Source: Methylococcaceae bacterium (GTDB lineage: Bacteria > Pseudomonadota > Gammaproteobacteria > Methylococcales > Methylomonadaceae). From it: DNA of 17,941 nt. The stretch is taken from positions 1 through 17,941 of the forward strand of contig RFQK01000011.1 in the NCBI GenBank assembly GCA_009925045.1. Reading direction: 5' to 3'. Positions 1-7,603 of the stretch are shown here, piece by piece. The notes under the pieces were generated by a model. That model worked only from the letters and a program-made list of their open reading frames with translations, was not told the origin of the DNA and made no database searches. Position numbers and translations under genes: made by a program. The number at the start of each line of letters is the position of its first letter. Positions within the stretch are counted from its first letter, which is position 1.

Positions 1-2
1 AT

Positions 3-683
3 ATTAGAACCGGTGGAATCGATAAATTAATGAATGCATATAATAAATGTATTTCGTCACACAAATTATGCTTGACAGATGGTAAGACAATTTATTGGAA
101 TAATGTTAGAAAATTAGTATCCGAATTAGCAAGTTTAGAAGAAGAATACATTATTAAAGAACATCGAATGCGTAATAATAAAGAAAAACAATTTTTACCA
201 GAAGAAACACCAGAAGAATTTATTTTGGTAAATGCCTTGTTAAAAGCCTGTACCAGCGTGACTGAACACATACTGGAGTTAGCTGATCGCGTACTCGACC
301 CATTAGGAATGAATCTTGGCGATTTGGCAGATACCGCCAATATCGCAGATAAACAGCAAGTAAAACTGGATACCTATGCCGTCATGCAATCACAGTTTGA
401 TGGCACTGAAGGTGCTTTCGCATATCTATTATTCATCCTACTTTATACCCCTTGTGTGGCGGCCACAGCCGCAATTTATCGAGAGACTTCGCCTGGCTGG
501 GCTGCTTTTACGGTTTGCTGGACAACCGGGATTGCCTATTTGACGGCAACTGCTTATTACCAATTTACTCAGTTAGCAATCCATCCTCTTGCCTCATTCA
601 GCTGGTTAATCGGATCGTTTGTTCTGGTGGTGGTTCTAATCGCGATGTTACATTACTACGGTCGCAGGAAACTGGTGTTATGA
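3..683 (+). CDS. feoB: FeoB ferrous iron transporter, C-terminal part (5'-truncated by window edge)
   Basis: This is the C-terminal end of the inner-membrane GTP-dependent Fe(II) permease FeoB. The frame is open from base 3 with no start, so the gene begins outside the window and 226 residues are visible. From about base 210 it matches the FeoB core: an ADRVLDPLG segment, then FDGTEGAFAYLLFILLYTPC and three hydrophobic helices ending at YYGRRK. It overlaps feoC by four bases (ATGA), as in feoBC operons. The upstream ~75 residues (bases 3-235) are odd. They are hydrophilic, rich in K, N and E, about 26-28% GC, and I cannot align them with FeoB, where a conserved FAKE-type helix and short loop are expected. 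This may be a lineage-specific cytosolic insertion, a foreign fusion or an assembly junction. FeoB identity is firm for bases ~240-683 only. Confidence 0.85.
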   Translation: MRTGGIDKLMNAYNKCISSHKLCLTDGKTIYWNNVRKLVSELASLEEEYIIKEHRMRNNKEKQFLPEETPEEFILVNALLKACTSVTEHILELADRVLDPLGMNLGDLADTANIADKQQVKLDTYAVMQSQFDGTEGAFAYLLFILLYTPCVAATAAIYRETSPGWAAFTVCWTTGIAYLTATAYYQFTQLAIHPLASFSWLIGSFVLVVVLIAMLHYYGRRKLVL

Positions 684-910
684 TCTTGTCCGAGCTAAGA
701 GATTACATACAAGCACAAGGCCGTGTCAGCCTGAAGGATTTAAGTTTACACTTTAATGTCGATCCTCATGCATTACGAGGAATGTTGCAAAAATGGATCA
801 GCAAGGGCCGGGTCAGAAAAGAGATGGCAGGAGGAGCGTCCTGTGGGACAGGTTGTTGTCAATGTGACCCATTAATTACCGAAGTATATGAATGGGTCAA
901 ATCTGAATAA
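680..910 (+). CDS. feoC: FeoC-like transcriptional regulator / Fe-S protein
   Basis: A 76-residue FeoC protein, the small cytoplasmic winged-helix partner of FeoB. The N-terminal half (residues 1-48) reads as a helix-turn-helix with a GRVSLKDLSLHFNVD core and an MLQKW recognition helix. It is followed by a cysteine cluster, Cys55, Cys59, Cys60 and Cys62 (CGTGCCQC), matching the Fe-S binding region of FeoC proteins. The frame stays open far upstream, but the ATG at 680 is chosen because it gives the ATGA overlap with the feoB stop and the normal FeoC length. The gene ends at 910, directly against the stop codon of the convergent 95-residue gene (TAATTA, 908-913). In enterobacteria FeoC stabilises FeoB or senses iron/oxygen; the same role here is inference. 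Confidence 0.88.
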   Translation: MILSELRDYIQAQGRVSLKDLSLHFNVDPHALRGMLQKWISKGRVRKEMAGGASCGTGCCQCDPLITEVYEWVKSE

Positions 911-1198
911 TTAGTCCTGACTTAACCAGCCTTGTAATGCTTCAATAATTTCTTGTGCTTGCTTTTCACTCGAAATATTGAATTTTGACTTTTGTTGATA
1001 CTCACCATTACGCTTTTGATAACGGCGAATCGTAAAACGATTTTCGCTATAGGCTTCTTTAGCGGGTTCCCAATCTTGGTAGCGATAAATTACGGTAGCC
1101 CAAGCGCCTTTGCTGAGAACCTTTTTATCCAATTCTTTCACCGTTTCCACACCACCGTCTTCATATCGAACGGTTAATTCTTCAACAGTCGTTGCCAT
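911..1198 (-). CDS. Conserved hypothetical 95-residue protein
   Basis: I do not recognise a named family. The product is a small soluble protein with no signal peptide or membrane helix. Its sequence suggests alternating beta-strands: ELTVRYEDGGVETVKEL, then GAWATVIYRYQDWEP, FTIRRYQKRNGEY and KFNISS. A C-terminal helix, EKQAQEIIEALQGWLSQD, ends it. It is rich in aromatic and charged residues. The ATG at 1198 has a good Shine-Dalgarno sequence (AGGA, about six bases upstream). It is read towards feoC, with no base between the two stop codons. The YVTN gene lies upstream on the same strand but is separated from it by a hairpin terminator, so this gene probably has its own promoter. Coding potential is convincing; function is unknown. 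Confidence 0.75.
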   Translation of the reverse strand: MATTVEELTVRYEDGGVETVKELDKKVLSKGAWATVIYRYQDWEPAKEAYSENRFTIRRYQKRNGEYQQKSKFNISSEKQAQEIIEALQGWLSQD

Positions 1199-1210
1199 AG
1201 TTTTCCTAAA

Positions 1211-1259
1211 TCAAAAAATAAAAAAGTGCATTAATGTGAAATGAATTCACCAAATGCAC
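1211..1259 (-). terminator. Rho-independent terminator of the YVTN gene, overlapping its 3' end
   Basis: On the minus strand GTGCATT (1259-1253) pairs with AATGCAC (1232-1226). An inner pairing GTGAA/TTTCAC fills the loop. The hairpin is followed by a T-rich run, TTTTTTATTTTTT (1225-1213). The 5' arm lies inside the last codons of the YVTN gene. Confidence 0.65.
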
Positions 1260-2169
1260 GACTACCCTCACCCGTTTTAATTGTGGATAGTGTTTCAAAG
1301 CTCACGGGATCAATGACTGATACGGTGCTGTCCATCCAATTCGCAACTAAGAGACGTTGTAAAGTAGCCGAATAACTGATGCCCTCAGGTTTATCGCCAA
1401 CCGCAATGGTCGCTATTGGCTGGTTACTGGCTGCATCTATCACTGAAAGCGTACTATCATCCTGATTGGTCACAAAAATATGTTTTCCATTGGCAGTCAC
1501 AGCCAAAGCATAGGGACGAGCACCGACTTTAACGGTGTTTAAGCGTTTAAGATGGCCTGCTTCCAAGACGCTAACGTCATCACTTTCAACGTTTGCAGTA
1601 TAGAGTTTGCTACCATCCGAATTAAGCGCGATTCCAAATGGGTGCTTACCCACTTTGGTCGTGTTACGTATGCTGTATTTATGAAGGTCTATTTGTGAAA
1701 TCGAATCATCCATCCGATTAGCAACATACAGCCACTGATCGTCCGGGCTGACCACCATACCAGAAGGAGACTTACCCACTGTAATCGTATGTAATCGTTC
1801 CAGAGTTGTACTATCGAAAACAGCGACAGTATTTTCGTACCAGTCCGCTACAAAAATGCGCTGCCCTTGGTGATCAACGCATATCCCGAGTGATGCCCCG
1901 CCCACCTTAACTTGTTGGGTTAATTTTAATGTCGGTATATCGATGACCGCAAAGCCACCCTGTTCGGGCGTACTAATGTACGCTTTACGTTTGACATGAT
2001 TAATGGCAACACCAGCGGGCTTACCTGCTACGGCAATGGTGGCCGTTACATTCGATTTAGCGACATCAATAACCGAAACAGAGTTATCAAGCTGATTACT
2101 GATAAAGGCTAAATTTTCGGCCAAAACAGTTTGCGTAAACATAAGAAGTGGCAATATAAGCTTACGCAT
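1231..2169 (-). CDS. Exported YVTN-family seven-bladed beta-propeller protein
   Basis: A 312-residue periplasmic protein. Residues 1-17 are a signal peptide (MRKLILPLLMFTQTVLA, cleavage expected after Ala17). The mature part is seven repeats of about 40 residues. Each has a YVTN-type core: FISNQLDNSVSVID, YISTPEQGGFAVID, FVADWYENTVAVFD, YVANRMDDSISQID, YTANVESDDVSVLE, FVTNQDDSTLSVID and LVANWMDSTVSVID. Between them are VGxxPxGI/A loops. That makes a complete propeller, with blade 2 the most degenerate. Similar 310-320 residue proteins occur near PQQ-dependent alcohol dehydrogenase genes in methylotrophs. No catalytic residues are evident, so a binding or scaffold role is more likely than an enzymatic one. 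An MxaD-like gene lies upstream on the same strand, but a terminator separates them. The RBS is weak. Confidence 0.88.
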   Translation of the reverse strand: MRKLILPLLMFTQTVLAENLAFISNQLDNSVSVIDVAKSNVTATIAVAGKPAGVAINHVKRKAYISTPEQGGFAVIDIPTLKLTQQVKVGGASLGICVDHQGQRIFVADWYENTVAVFDSTTLERLHTITVGKSPSGMVVSPDDQWLYVANRMDDSISQIDLHKYSIRNTTKVGKHPFGIALNSDGSKLYTANVESDDVSVLEAGHLKRLNTVKVGARPYALAVTANGKHIFVTNQDDSTLSVIDAASNQPIATIAVGDKPEGISYSATLQRLLVANWMDSTVSVIDPVSFETLSTIKTGEGSRAFGEFISH

Positions 2170-2198
2170 TCAACAACTCATAGTCTTTTGTAGGGAAG

Positions 2199-2237
2199 AA
2201 CCAAAAAGAAACTGACACCTGTTCACAGGTGTCAGTT
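2199..2237 (-). terminator. Rho-independent terminator after the MxaD-like gene
   Basis: A perfect 13-base inverted repeat, 2210-2222 with 2225-2237 (AACTGACACCTGT / ACAGGTGTCAGTT), has a loop of 2-4 bases. On the minus strand it is followed by TTCTTTTTGG. It lies 8 bases past the stop of the MxaD-like gene, so that gene and the YVTN gene are probably separate transcripts. Confidence 0.85.
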
Positions 2238-2245
2238 ACATGATT

Positions 2246-2845
2246 TTAACGTTTGATATCGATTTGAACCGAAGGACTTGCGCTTGGATTAACTTTTTTA
2301 GCTAAAGCATTCAGACCGGTCGTTAATACATTGGTTACTGCTTTATCCGCTGCTTCTTCGTTTAATTCTGCAGGTGGGTTGTTGTTTACATAAGCACGGT
2401 AATAGGTAGCAACCCATTCAACTTCTGCTTTGCCACCTTTGTCATTAACTTGTAATTCAGCAGCATAGTTACCCACTGGAAGCACAGGCAGAGATTCATC
2501 TTGACCAGAATGCTTAATAGTACCGACAGAGCTCATTTCTGTAATTTTGTACTTATAAGTCATTTTACTGTCTTCGTAAGCTTTCAACTCTTCAGTAATG
2601 GTGCCGCCATTAGCCAGAGTTAAAGTACGAACTGCACCTTTTTGATTGCTGCCATTACCCTTTACGCTTTTGATGCTAGGATGCCATGACATATCATCGT
2701 AATTTTTGATGATTTCCCATACTTTTGCTGCTGGGGCATCAATTTGTATGGTAGCAGTCAGTTTTGCTCTAACTGGACCGTGAGCATTGACCATACCGCT
2801 GAACATCAGCAAAACAGCTGAAACCAATAACGCAGTTTTTTTCAT
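2246..2845 (-). CDS. Periplasmic MxaD-like SRPBCC-family protein
   Basis: A 199-residue exported protein. Residues 1-21 are a signal peptide (MKKTALLVSAVLLMFSGMVNA, then HGPV). The rest has the SRPBCC/START-like fold: an opening strand LTATIQIDAPAAKVWEIIKN, then DMSWHPSIKSVKG, GAVRTLTLANGGTITEEL and MTYKYKITE strands, and a long C-terminal helix, EEAADKAVTNVLTTGLNALAKK. The APAAKVWxxIKxxxDMSWHP signature is what I know from MxaD, a periplasmic protein of the methanol dehydrogenase cluster. MxaD is reported to aid electron transfer from methanol dehydrogenase to cytochrome cL. No mxaF, mxaG or xoxF is present here, so this is a stand-alone paralogue or relative and its target is unknown. The start has a good RBS (AAGGA, about 8 bases upstream), and a TATAAT box lies further upstream. 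Confidence 0.82.
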   Translation of the reverse strand: MKKTALLVSAVLLMFSGMVNAHGPVRAKLTATIQIDAPAAKVWEIIKNYDDMSWHPSIKSVKGNGSNQKGAVRTLTLANGGTITEELKAYEDSKMTYKYKITEMSSVGTIKHSGQDESLPVLPVGNYAAELQVNDKGGKAEVEWVATYYRAYVNNNPPAELNEEAADKAVTNVLTTGLNALAKKVNPSASPSVQIDIKR

Positions 2846-2885
2846 GTGGTTTTTCCTTTTTTATACTCAATATTTAGAATCCGCG

Positions 2886-2891
2886 ATTATA
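2886..2891 (-). promoter_or_regulatory. Candidate -10 box for the MxaD-like gene
   Basis: Read on the minus strand, 2891-2886 is a perfect TATAAT, 40 bases upstream of the start at 2845 in the divergent gap before sbcB. At 16-18 base spacing the -35 region is poor (nearest TGCAGT), so an activator or another sigma factor may help. I saw no convincing sbcB promoter in the same gap. Confidence 0.4.
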
Positions 2892-2956
2892 AAATAAAAA
2901 CGAACTAAACTGCATGTCTTACGCAGTCTTAACTATTCACGATGGCTTAAAATTCT

Positions 2957-4207
2957 ATGAACGCGAGTTTCTACTGGCACGACTATGAGACATTTGGCAT
3001 TGATCCACAACAAGATCGTGCCAGTCAATTTGCAGGGATCAGAACCGATCTTGAATTCAATATCATCGATGAACCTTTAGTCGTCTATTGTCGATTAGCC
3101 GAAGACTGTCTGCCTAGCCCGGAAGCCTGTTTAATCACAGGTATAACGCCGCAAAGGGTCGCCCATGGCTTAAATGAGGCAGAGTTTATTGCGCGTATTC
3201 ATGAACAATTAGCTCGACCACAGACTTGTGGTGTGGGATACAACTCGATACGTTTTGATGACGAAGTCACCCGCAATCTTTTGTATCGAAATTTTTATGA
3301 TCCGTATGCCCGAGAGTGGCAACAACAAAATTCTCGTTGGGATTTGATAGACCTTGTTCGTGCCTGTCACGCACTCAGGCCCGAAGGGATCAATTGGCCG
3401 GTGAATGAAGACGGTGTAGTCAGTTTAAAGTTGGAAGCTCTGAGTAAAGCCAATCATATTATTCATGAGCATGCTCATGACGCTTTATCGGATGTTTATG
3501 CCACGATTGCCATGGCCCAATTAATCAAACGAAAACAAGCCAAATTACTCGATTTCGCATTAGGCTTGAGAAATAAACATAAAGTTCTGGAGATTCTGGC
3601 GCTTGGTCAATTCAAGCCGCTCGTTCACATTTCGGGGCGATATCCTAACAAACGTCACAATTTAGCGGTCATAGTGCCCTTATGCGCCCACCCTTTCAAT
3701 GACAAAGAAATCATTGTTTACGATTTAAGTGTAGCGCCGGAGCAATTCTTGGCACTCAGCAGTGAAGAATTGCGTGAGCGCCTGTTTAGCAGCCAGGAAA
3801 CCCGGGATGAAGCGCTCGTCAGACTTCCCATTAAAACCCTACACATCAACAAGTGCCCGTTCATAGCGCCCATCAATGTGTTGCGTCAACAAGACTGTCA
3901 ACGATTAAATCTTGATCTTGAGCCCAGGAATCTGGCCATGATCAATCCTGAGTTTAAAGACCCACGTTTGGCCACTTTGTGGTTTAGATATAAAGCACGC
4001 AACTGGCCGGAGTCATTAGACGAAACTGACAAACAAAATTGGCGGGATTTTTGCGGTCAACGATTACATCAAGGCAACCCTTCTGCATGGCAAAAATTTA
4101 ATGATGCTATCGATAGGCTGGAAACGAATGGCAGTGCCAATATCGCTATTTTGCAGGAATTACGCGCATATGCCGATTCCTGCTCGCCAGAAAACTATCC
4201 ATGTTGA
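2957..4207 (+). CDS. sbcB: Exodeoxyribonuclease I with an apparent internal deletion
   Basis: A 3'-5' single-strand DNA exonuclease of recombination and mismatch repair. The DEDDh catalytic residues are present: Asp9 and Glu11 in WHDYETFG, Asp101 in GYNSIRFDDEVTR, and His174 and Asp179 in AHDALSDV. The family block DPYAREWQQQNSRWDLIDLV is also conserved. Residues 1-~190 form the exonuclease domain and ~195-310 the SH3-like domain. The product has 416 residues against 475 in E. coli. The C-terminus (LATLWFRYKARNWPESLD) still aligns with E. coli. The missing part falls between QRLNLD (~316) and LEPRNLAMINPEFKDPRL. There the family normally has about 60 more residues of helical region (roughly NRQHCLDNLKIL... 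to ...FFSDADR in E. coli). The frame is intact. The 3' end overlaps the convergent GTPase gene by 13 bases. Recalled family alignment, not computed. Confidence 0.9.
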   Translation: MNASFYWHDYETFGIDPQQDRASQFAGIRTDLEFNIIDEPLVVYCRLAEDCLPSPEACLITGITPQRVAHGLNEAEFIARIHEQLARPQTCGVGYNSIRFDDEVTRNLLYRNFYDPYAREWQQQNSRWDLIDLVRACHALRPEGINWPVNEDGVVSLKLEALSKANHIIHEHAHDALSDVYATIAMAQLIKRKQAKLLDFALGLRNKHKVLEILALGQFKPLVHISGRYPNKRHNLAVIVPLCAHPFNDKEIIVYDLSVAPEQFLALSSEELRERLFSSQETRDEALVRLPIKTLHINKCPFIAPINVLRQQDCQRLNLDLEPRNLAMINPEFKDPRLATLWFRYKARNWPESLDETDKQNWRDFCGQRLHQGNPSAWQKFNDAIDRLETNGSANIAILQELRAYADSCSPENYPC

Positions 4208-5766
4208 CTTAGCAGTCGCTGAATTTCGGTATCATCTATACCCTGCTTGAACTGTTTGGCACATGCTTGTTTGAATCCTGCAAGTTGTTGACAGTGAGCG
4301 CTGTGTTGCTCTGCCTGTTTTAGACACAGAGAATTGATATCATTTCCAATCAGATGAAACGCCAGTTCAGCACCGTGCTTGAGTCCATTGATAGCGGTAG
4401 TTTTTCGGGAGGGCTGAAGTTTACGATGTAAATAAAAAGGGATTAACCAGCTAAGCCCTATCAACAATCCACTGTGAACAGCGAATTCAACCCCAAGATA
4501 CGCCCGCGCCTCTAAACTGCTTTGATAAAATCCCACAAAAACCTCATAAGCCACAATTGCCATAGCCAATAATGGCAGCAAGGTTTCAGCCAGTGCTGTC
4601 AGCACTAACAATATTTTTTGTAGTCGATTGCCAGGATGCATCAATGCCCTGCGTAATGCGATTTCACATTCATGATGGAATACCTTATTGGCTTTAGAGC
4701 CAATCGCATCCAATTCTAGGCGCAGTTGTTTGTCTGGGAAGCCGAATTCAGAAGCCGATAAACCGATTTCATCTAAGGCATCACCTAATCGATTCTGTGC
4801 CCAGGGATCCCAGATTTCGAGTGTTTTAAGCGGACCTACATTTTCTGCCACATATTGGGCAGTTTCACGGATAGCCCAGTCCAAACCCTGTTGGAGATTC
4901 GTTGTAGACCTTTGCCAAATCGTATTAACATGTAACTGCCAGTGATTAAAATCAGCTTTCTGAAAATAGTGATCAAACTGTTCCAAGCATGCGTAAAGCT
5001 CTTGATATCGGCGTTGATTTTGAAATTCCAGTAATAGTTGTCGTTGCACTTGCCCTGAAAGCGTATGGATTTGTCTAACCAGTTCTGCAAAGTCATCGTT
5101 AGCATTTAGCACACAACTGGTTTTAAACATGACGGGATTTAAAAAACCGGCTACGGCTAACTGCTGATGAAAATCAGCGTACTGTTCAGGCTGGCCTCTA
5201 TCCCATTGATTCATGACAAATAACCAGGCGTGTTTACCCCCTTCTGCGAGTAATAGTTCCCAAGCTTTGCGATCTCGATAGCGTTCAGGACTCACGACAT
5301 AAATCAAAATATCAATATGCGGTAACCACTCCAATACCTGTTGCTGGTGTCTGACTTCGATACTGTCAAAATCAGGCATATCTAACCAGATAACATGACG
5401 ATTTTCATCATCATGATGGTGATGAATGTTAAGAGTCGATAACGGGAGTGCTGCAGCTAAATGCTGCAATACCACGCTTTCATGATGAAAAAGGGTGACT
5501 TCTCTGGAAGTAGGTCTTTCGATCCCGGCTGTGGCAATCGCTTCCCCTGCCAGACGATTCAGTAAGGAACTTTTTCCAACGCCGGTACCCCCCATAAAGG
5601 CAACCAGTAAGGGTGGTTGTTGGTTGTTGTCGCGAGCACTGATAGCCAATTCATCGAAAGCGATGGGTATTTGTTGAAACAGTTCGTCACTCAAAAATCC
5701 TTGCTGCAAACAGCTGCTTGCCCATGAGCGGAGTGAATGAAGTTGATTAGAGTATGCGCAATCCAT
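4195..5766 (-). CDS. Membrane-associated GTPase, second of a tandem pair
   Basis: A 523-residue P-loop GTPase of the Era/dynamin-like type. G1 is GGTGVGKS (59-66), a G2-like threonine lies in ERPTS (~86), G3 is DMPDFDS (129-135) and G4 is NQWD (186-189), where the usual Lys of NKxD is Gln. A mostly helical region follows. Hydrophobic segments at ~384-414 and ~431-447 could be a membrane hairpin. A cytoplasmic C-terminal tail of about 75 residues completes it. An imperfect CAT/GAT repeat encodes a His/Asp-rich stretch, HHHHDDENRH (115-124), just before G3. The open frame extends to 5841. I chose ATG 5766, which leaves a 20-base overlap with the upstream GTPase gene and places GAG just upstream. 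The overlap implies translational coupling with its partner. The substrate and process are unknown; membrane remodelling is only suggested by architecture. Confidence 0.82.
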   Translation of the reverse strand: MDCAYSNQLHSLRSWASSCLQQGFLSDELFQQIPIAFDELAISARDNNQQPPLLVAFMGGTGVGKSSLLNRLAGEAIATAGIERPTSREVTLFHHESVVLQHLAAALPLSTLNIHHHHDDENRHVIWLDMPDFDSIEVRHQQQVLEWLPHIDILIYVVSPERYRDRKAWELLLAEGGKHAWLFVMNQWDRGQPEQYADFHQQLAVAGFLNPVMFKTSCVLNANDDFAELVRQIHTLSGQVQRQLLLEFQNQRRYQELYACLEQFDHYFQKADFNHWQLHVNTIWQRSTTNLQQGLDWAIRETAQYVAENVGPLKTLEIWDPWAQNRLGDALDEIGLSASEFGFPDKQLRLELDAIGSKANKVFHHECEIALRRALMHPGNRLQKILLVLTALAETLLPLLAMAIVAYEVFVGFYQSSLEARAYLGVEFAVHSGLLIGLSWLIPFYLHRKLQPSRKTTAINGLKHGAELAFHLIGNDINSLCLKQAEQHSAHCQQLAGFKQACAKQFKQGIDDTEIQRLLSQHG

Positions 5767-7552
5767 GTTTTTTCTCGTGCAACTGTTGTTCAGCTTGGGA
5801 ACAGATTTCTTCGGAAATGGCGAATCGATGTGTCGATACACTTAGGGAAGGTAATTGAGCCAAAACATCTGCTAAACCTTGTTGGATAAGGGTGTCCCGC
5901 ACCAGAACCAGTTGCGTGGCCTTTAAGTCGGCCTCAACCTTGTTCATGTAACTTCCGATAGCACTTTCAGCCAGTAATGACGTAATACTTAACATCACAG
6001 GTGTCAGAAATAAATCATGTACCCCAATTCCACCGGTTTGAAGCGCGAGTAACATTCCCGCTGTATCCGCAGTGAATCGCGTTGCTCTTAAACTATTCAA
6101 GGTAACCGGTTGCTGTTGAAGTTTTTTATAAAGTTTCTCAGCGGCATCTTCGATATTGTGTTCAAAATTTACTTGATAAGCATCTAAGCTACGTTGATAG
6201 TTAACAAGAATATTTTGACGATTTTGACGCAATAATAGAGAAATATCTTTCCACCATGCCCCGGGTTCGCTATCAGTATCTGCTTTTTCAGCTAATAAAT
6301 CGGCCAATTGAATCAAAACATGCTCGCCAATTTGTGAAAGCACGGTAAGCTCATGGCTGGAATTGTAGGCAGAGTTAGTTTTGCCTAAAGACATGAGTTG
6401 TCTAACCGGCCAAGTTAAAAAACGGCGAGTGCTACTCATGGCTTTTGAAATTGCCGGTATTTCCAGCAATTTCAGCATATTTAACAAAGCTTGCTGGAAA
6501 GAATCGTAATGATACGGATGGTTTAAATAATCACGTTGGTAGTTGGTTAGTGCTTGCTTTAGGACTTGATCAACCAAGCTATTCCATTGCTGTTGTGCTT
6601 GGTGTTCAGCGTAAACTGGTCCTAGCCATACTTGCCAATATTGTCGAATCAGACTTTTGTGGTTTTCGCCTGAATTATTTTTTATAAGTGAGGCGGCCAG
6701 TTCATGCAATGTTTGGTTTGCCTGGGCAGGCCAAGTTGGAAGCGTACCGTACTGCTGGAATGCCAGAGGTACAATTTTAGGTACTGGGTCGCTTCGATAT
6801 TGTTGCCAGCGTTGTTTTAAAGAGTTGACCAGTACGGTTTCATTGCCTTCATTCAGTTTGTTAAGACAGATAATCGTAGGCTGGTTTAAAGGCGCAATGG
6901 TTTTGATGACATCCCAGACTGTTTGATCAGCATATTTTTCCTTGCTGAGGACCAGTACAATGATGTCGGCGAGTGAGATGGTTCTGATGACACCTTCGCT
7001 ATAATCGGCAGCATCGATGGAATCGAAATCAGGGGTGTCCCAGACGACTGCCGGGGGAAGTAACTGCGATTGTGCAGGGCTGTCGCTAAGACTGTAACAA
7101 TCATAACGCGTACGATTCAGGCTTGTTTCTTGGATGTTTTGAAAACGCCCGAAATAGGTTTGTAAGCCCTGACAGTGATCTTGGGTAATGGCATGGCAGT
7201 ATCCATGTGGATGAACAGTGAATCCTGCGAGTGGGCTTACCCCCGCTTTGGTGCTATTAAGCAAGACATTAACAACGCTGCTTTTACCGGCTTGGGTGGG
7301 ACCTATAACAGCGATTTGTAGAGGAAAAGCTGAGTATTCTCGTTTGAGTTGCCCTTTTCGGAGGTAAGCTTCACAGTACAGCAGTTGATCTATGCGTTGT
7401 TGATAGTCAACCACGTACGGATGTTTGGGATCCAAAGAAGATCGTACGGTTTGATAACGTTGTTTTAGGAGTTGGATAAATTCCAGCATGTCATTGGCCT
7501 TGGGTTTATAATTCCCAAGTGAATTAGTTTGTTTAATAACCCGACTAAACAT
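5747..7552 (-). CDS. Membrane-associated GTPase, first of a tandem pair
   Basis: A 601-residue P-loop GTPase. G1 is GPTQAGKS (84-91), a threonine in GFTVHPHG (~112) could be G2, G3 is DTPDFDS (172-178) and G4 is NKLN (231-234), with Asn replacing the usual Asp. A long helical region follows. A hydrophobic stretch at ~497-535 (TAGMLLALQTGGIGVHDLF, then LTPVMLSITSLLAESAIG) resembles the membrane-inserting hairpin of dynamin-like proteins. The C-terminal tail is amphipathic. The start at 7552 has no clear RBS. Met22 (7489, MLEFIQLL) has AAGG about eight bases upstream and may be the true start. The gene is divergent from the lipoprotein gene (51-base gap) and overlaps the second GTPase by 20 bases. 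It shares DxPDFDS with that protein but is otherwise quite different. A paired heteromeric function is inference; I know no characterised orthologue. Confidence 0.82.
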   Translation of the reverse strand: MFSRVIKQTNSLGNYKPKANDMLEFIQLLKQRYQTVRSSLDPKHPYVVDYQQRIDQLLYCEAYLRKGQLKREYSAFPLQIAVIGPTQAGKSSVVNVLLNSTKAGVSPLAGFTVHPHGYCHAITQDHCQGLQTYFGRFQNIQETSLNRTRYDCYSLSDSPAQSQLLPPAVVWDTPDFDSIDAADYSEGVIRTISLADIIVLVLSKEKYADQTVWDVIKTIAPLNQPTIICLNKLNEGNETVLVNSLKQRWQQYRSDPVPKIVPLAFQQYGTLPTWPAQANQTLHELAASLIKNNSGENHKSLIRQYWQVWLGPVYAEHQAQQQWNSLVDQVLKQALTNYQRDYLNHPYHYDSFQQALLNMLKLLEIPAISKAMSSTRRFLTWPVRQLMSLGKTNSAYNSSHELTVLSQIGEHVLIQLADLLAEKADTDSEPGAWWKDISLLLRQNRQNILVNYQRSLDAYQVNFEHNIEDAAEKLYKKLQQQPVTLNSLRATRFTADTAGMLLALQTGGIGVHDLFLTPVMLSITSLLAESAIGSYMNKVEADLKATQLVLVRDTLIQQGLADVLAQLPSLSVSTHRFAISEEICSQAEQQLHEKKHGLRIL

Positions 7553-7603
7553 TATAAATACAATTTTCGGGAATGTTCATTTAGCTAACGAGGAGCTTAC
7601 ATC

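Noticed and set aside
1..240. The AT-rich left edge as an insertion sequence or transposase
   Set aside because: No transposase motif, terminal inverted repeat or target duplication can be seen, and the frame runs straight into FeoB.
452..679. Upstream extension of the feoC frame giving a 152-residue protein
   Set aside because: It overlaps the conserved end of FeoB in another frame, and residues before Met at 680 look random. Starting at 680 gives normal FeoC length and the ATGA overlap.
4836..5105. 89-residue minus-strand frame inside the second GTPase gene
   Set aside because: It is an alternate frame of a long conserved gene with no RBS or family signature.
5767..5841. 25-residue N-terminal extension of the second GTPase
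   Set aside because: It lies inside the C-terminal coding region of the first GTPase, adds no recognisable sequence, and the ATG at 5766 has better spacing.
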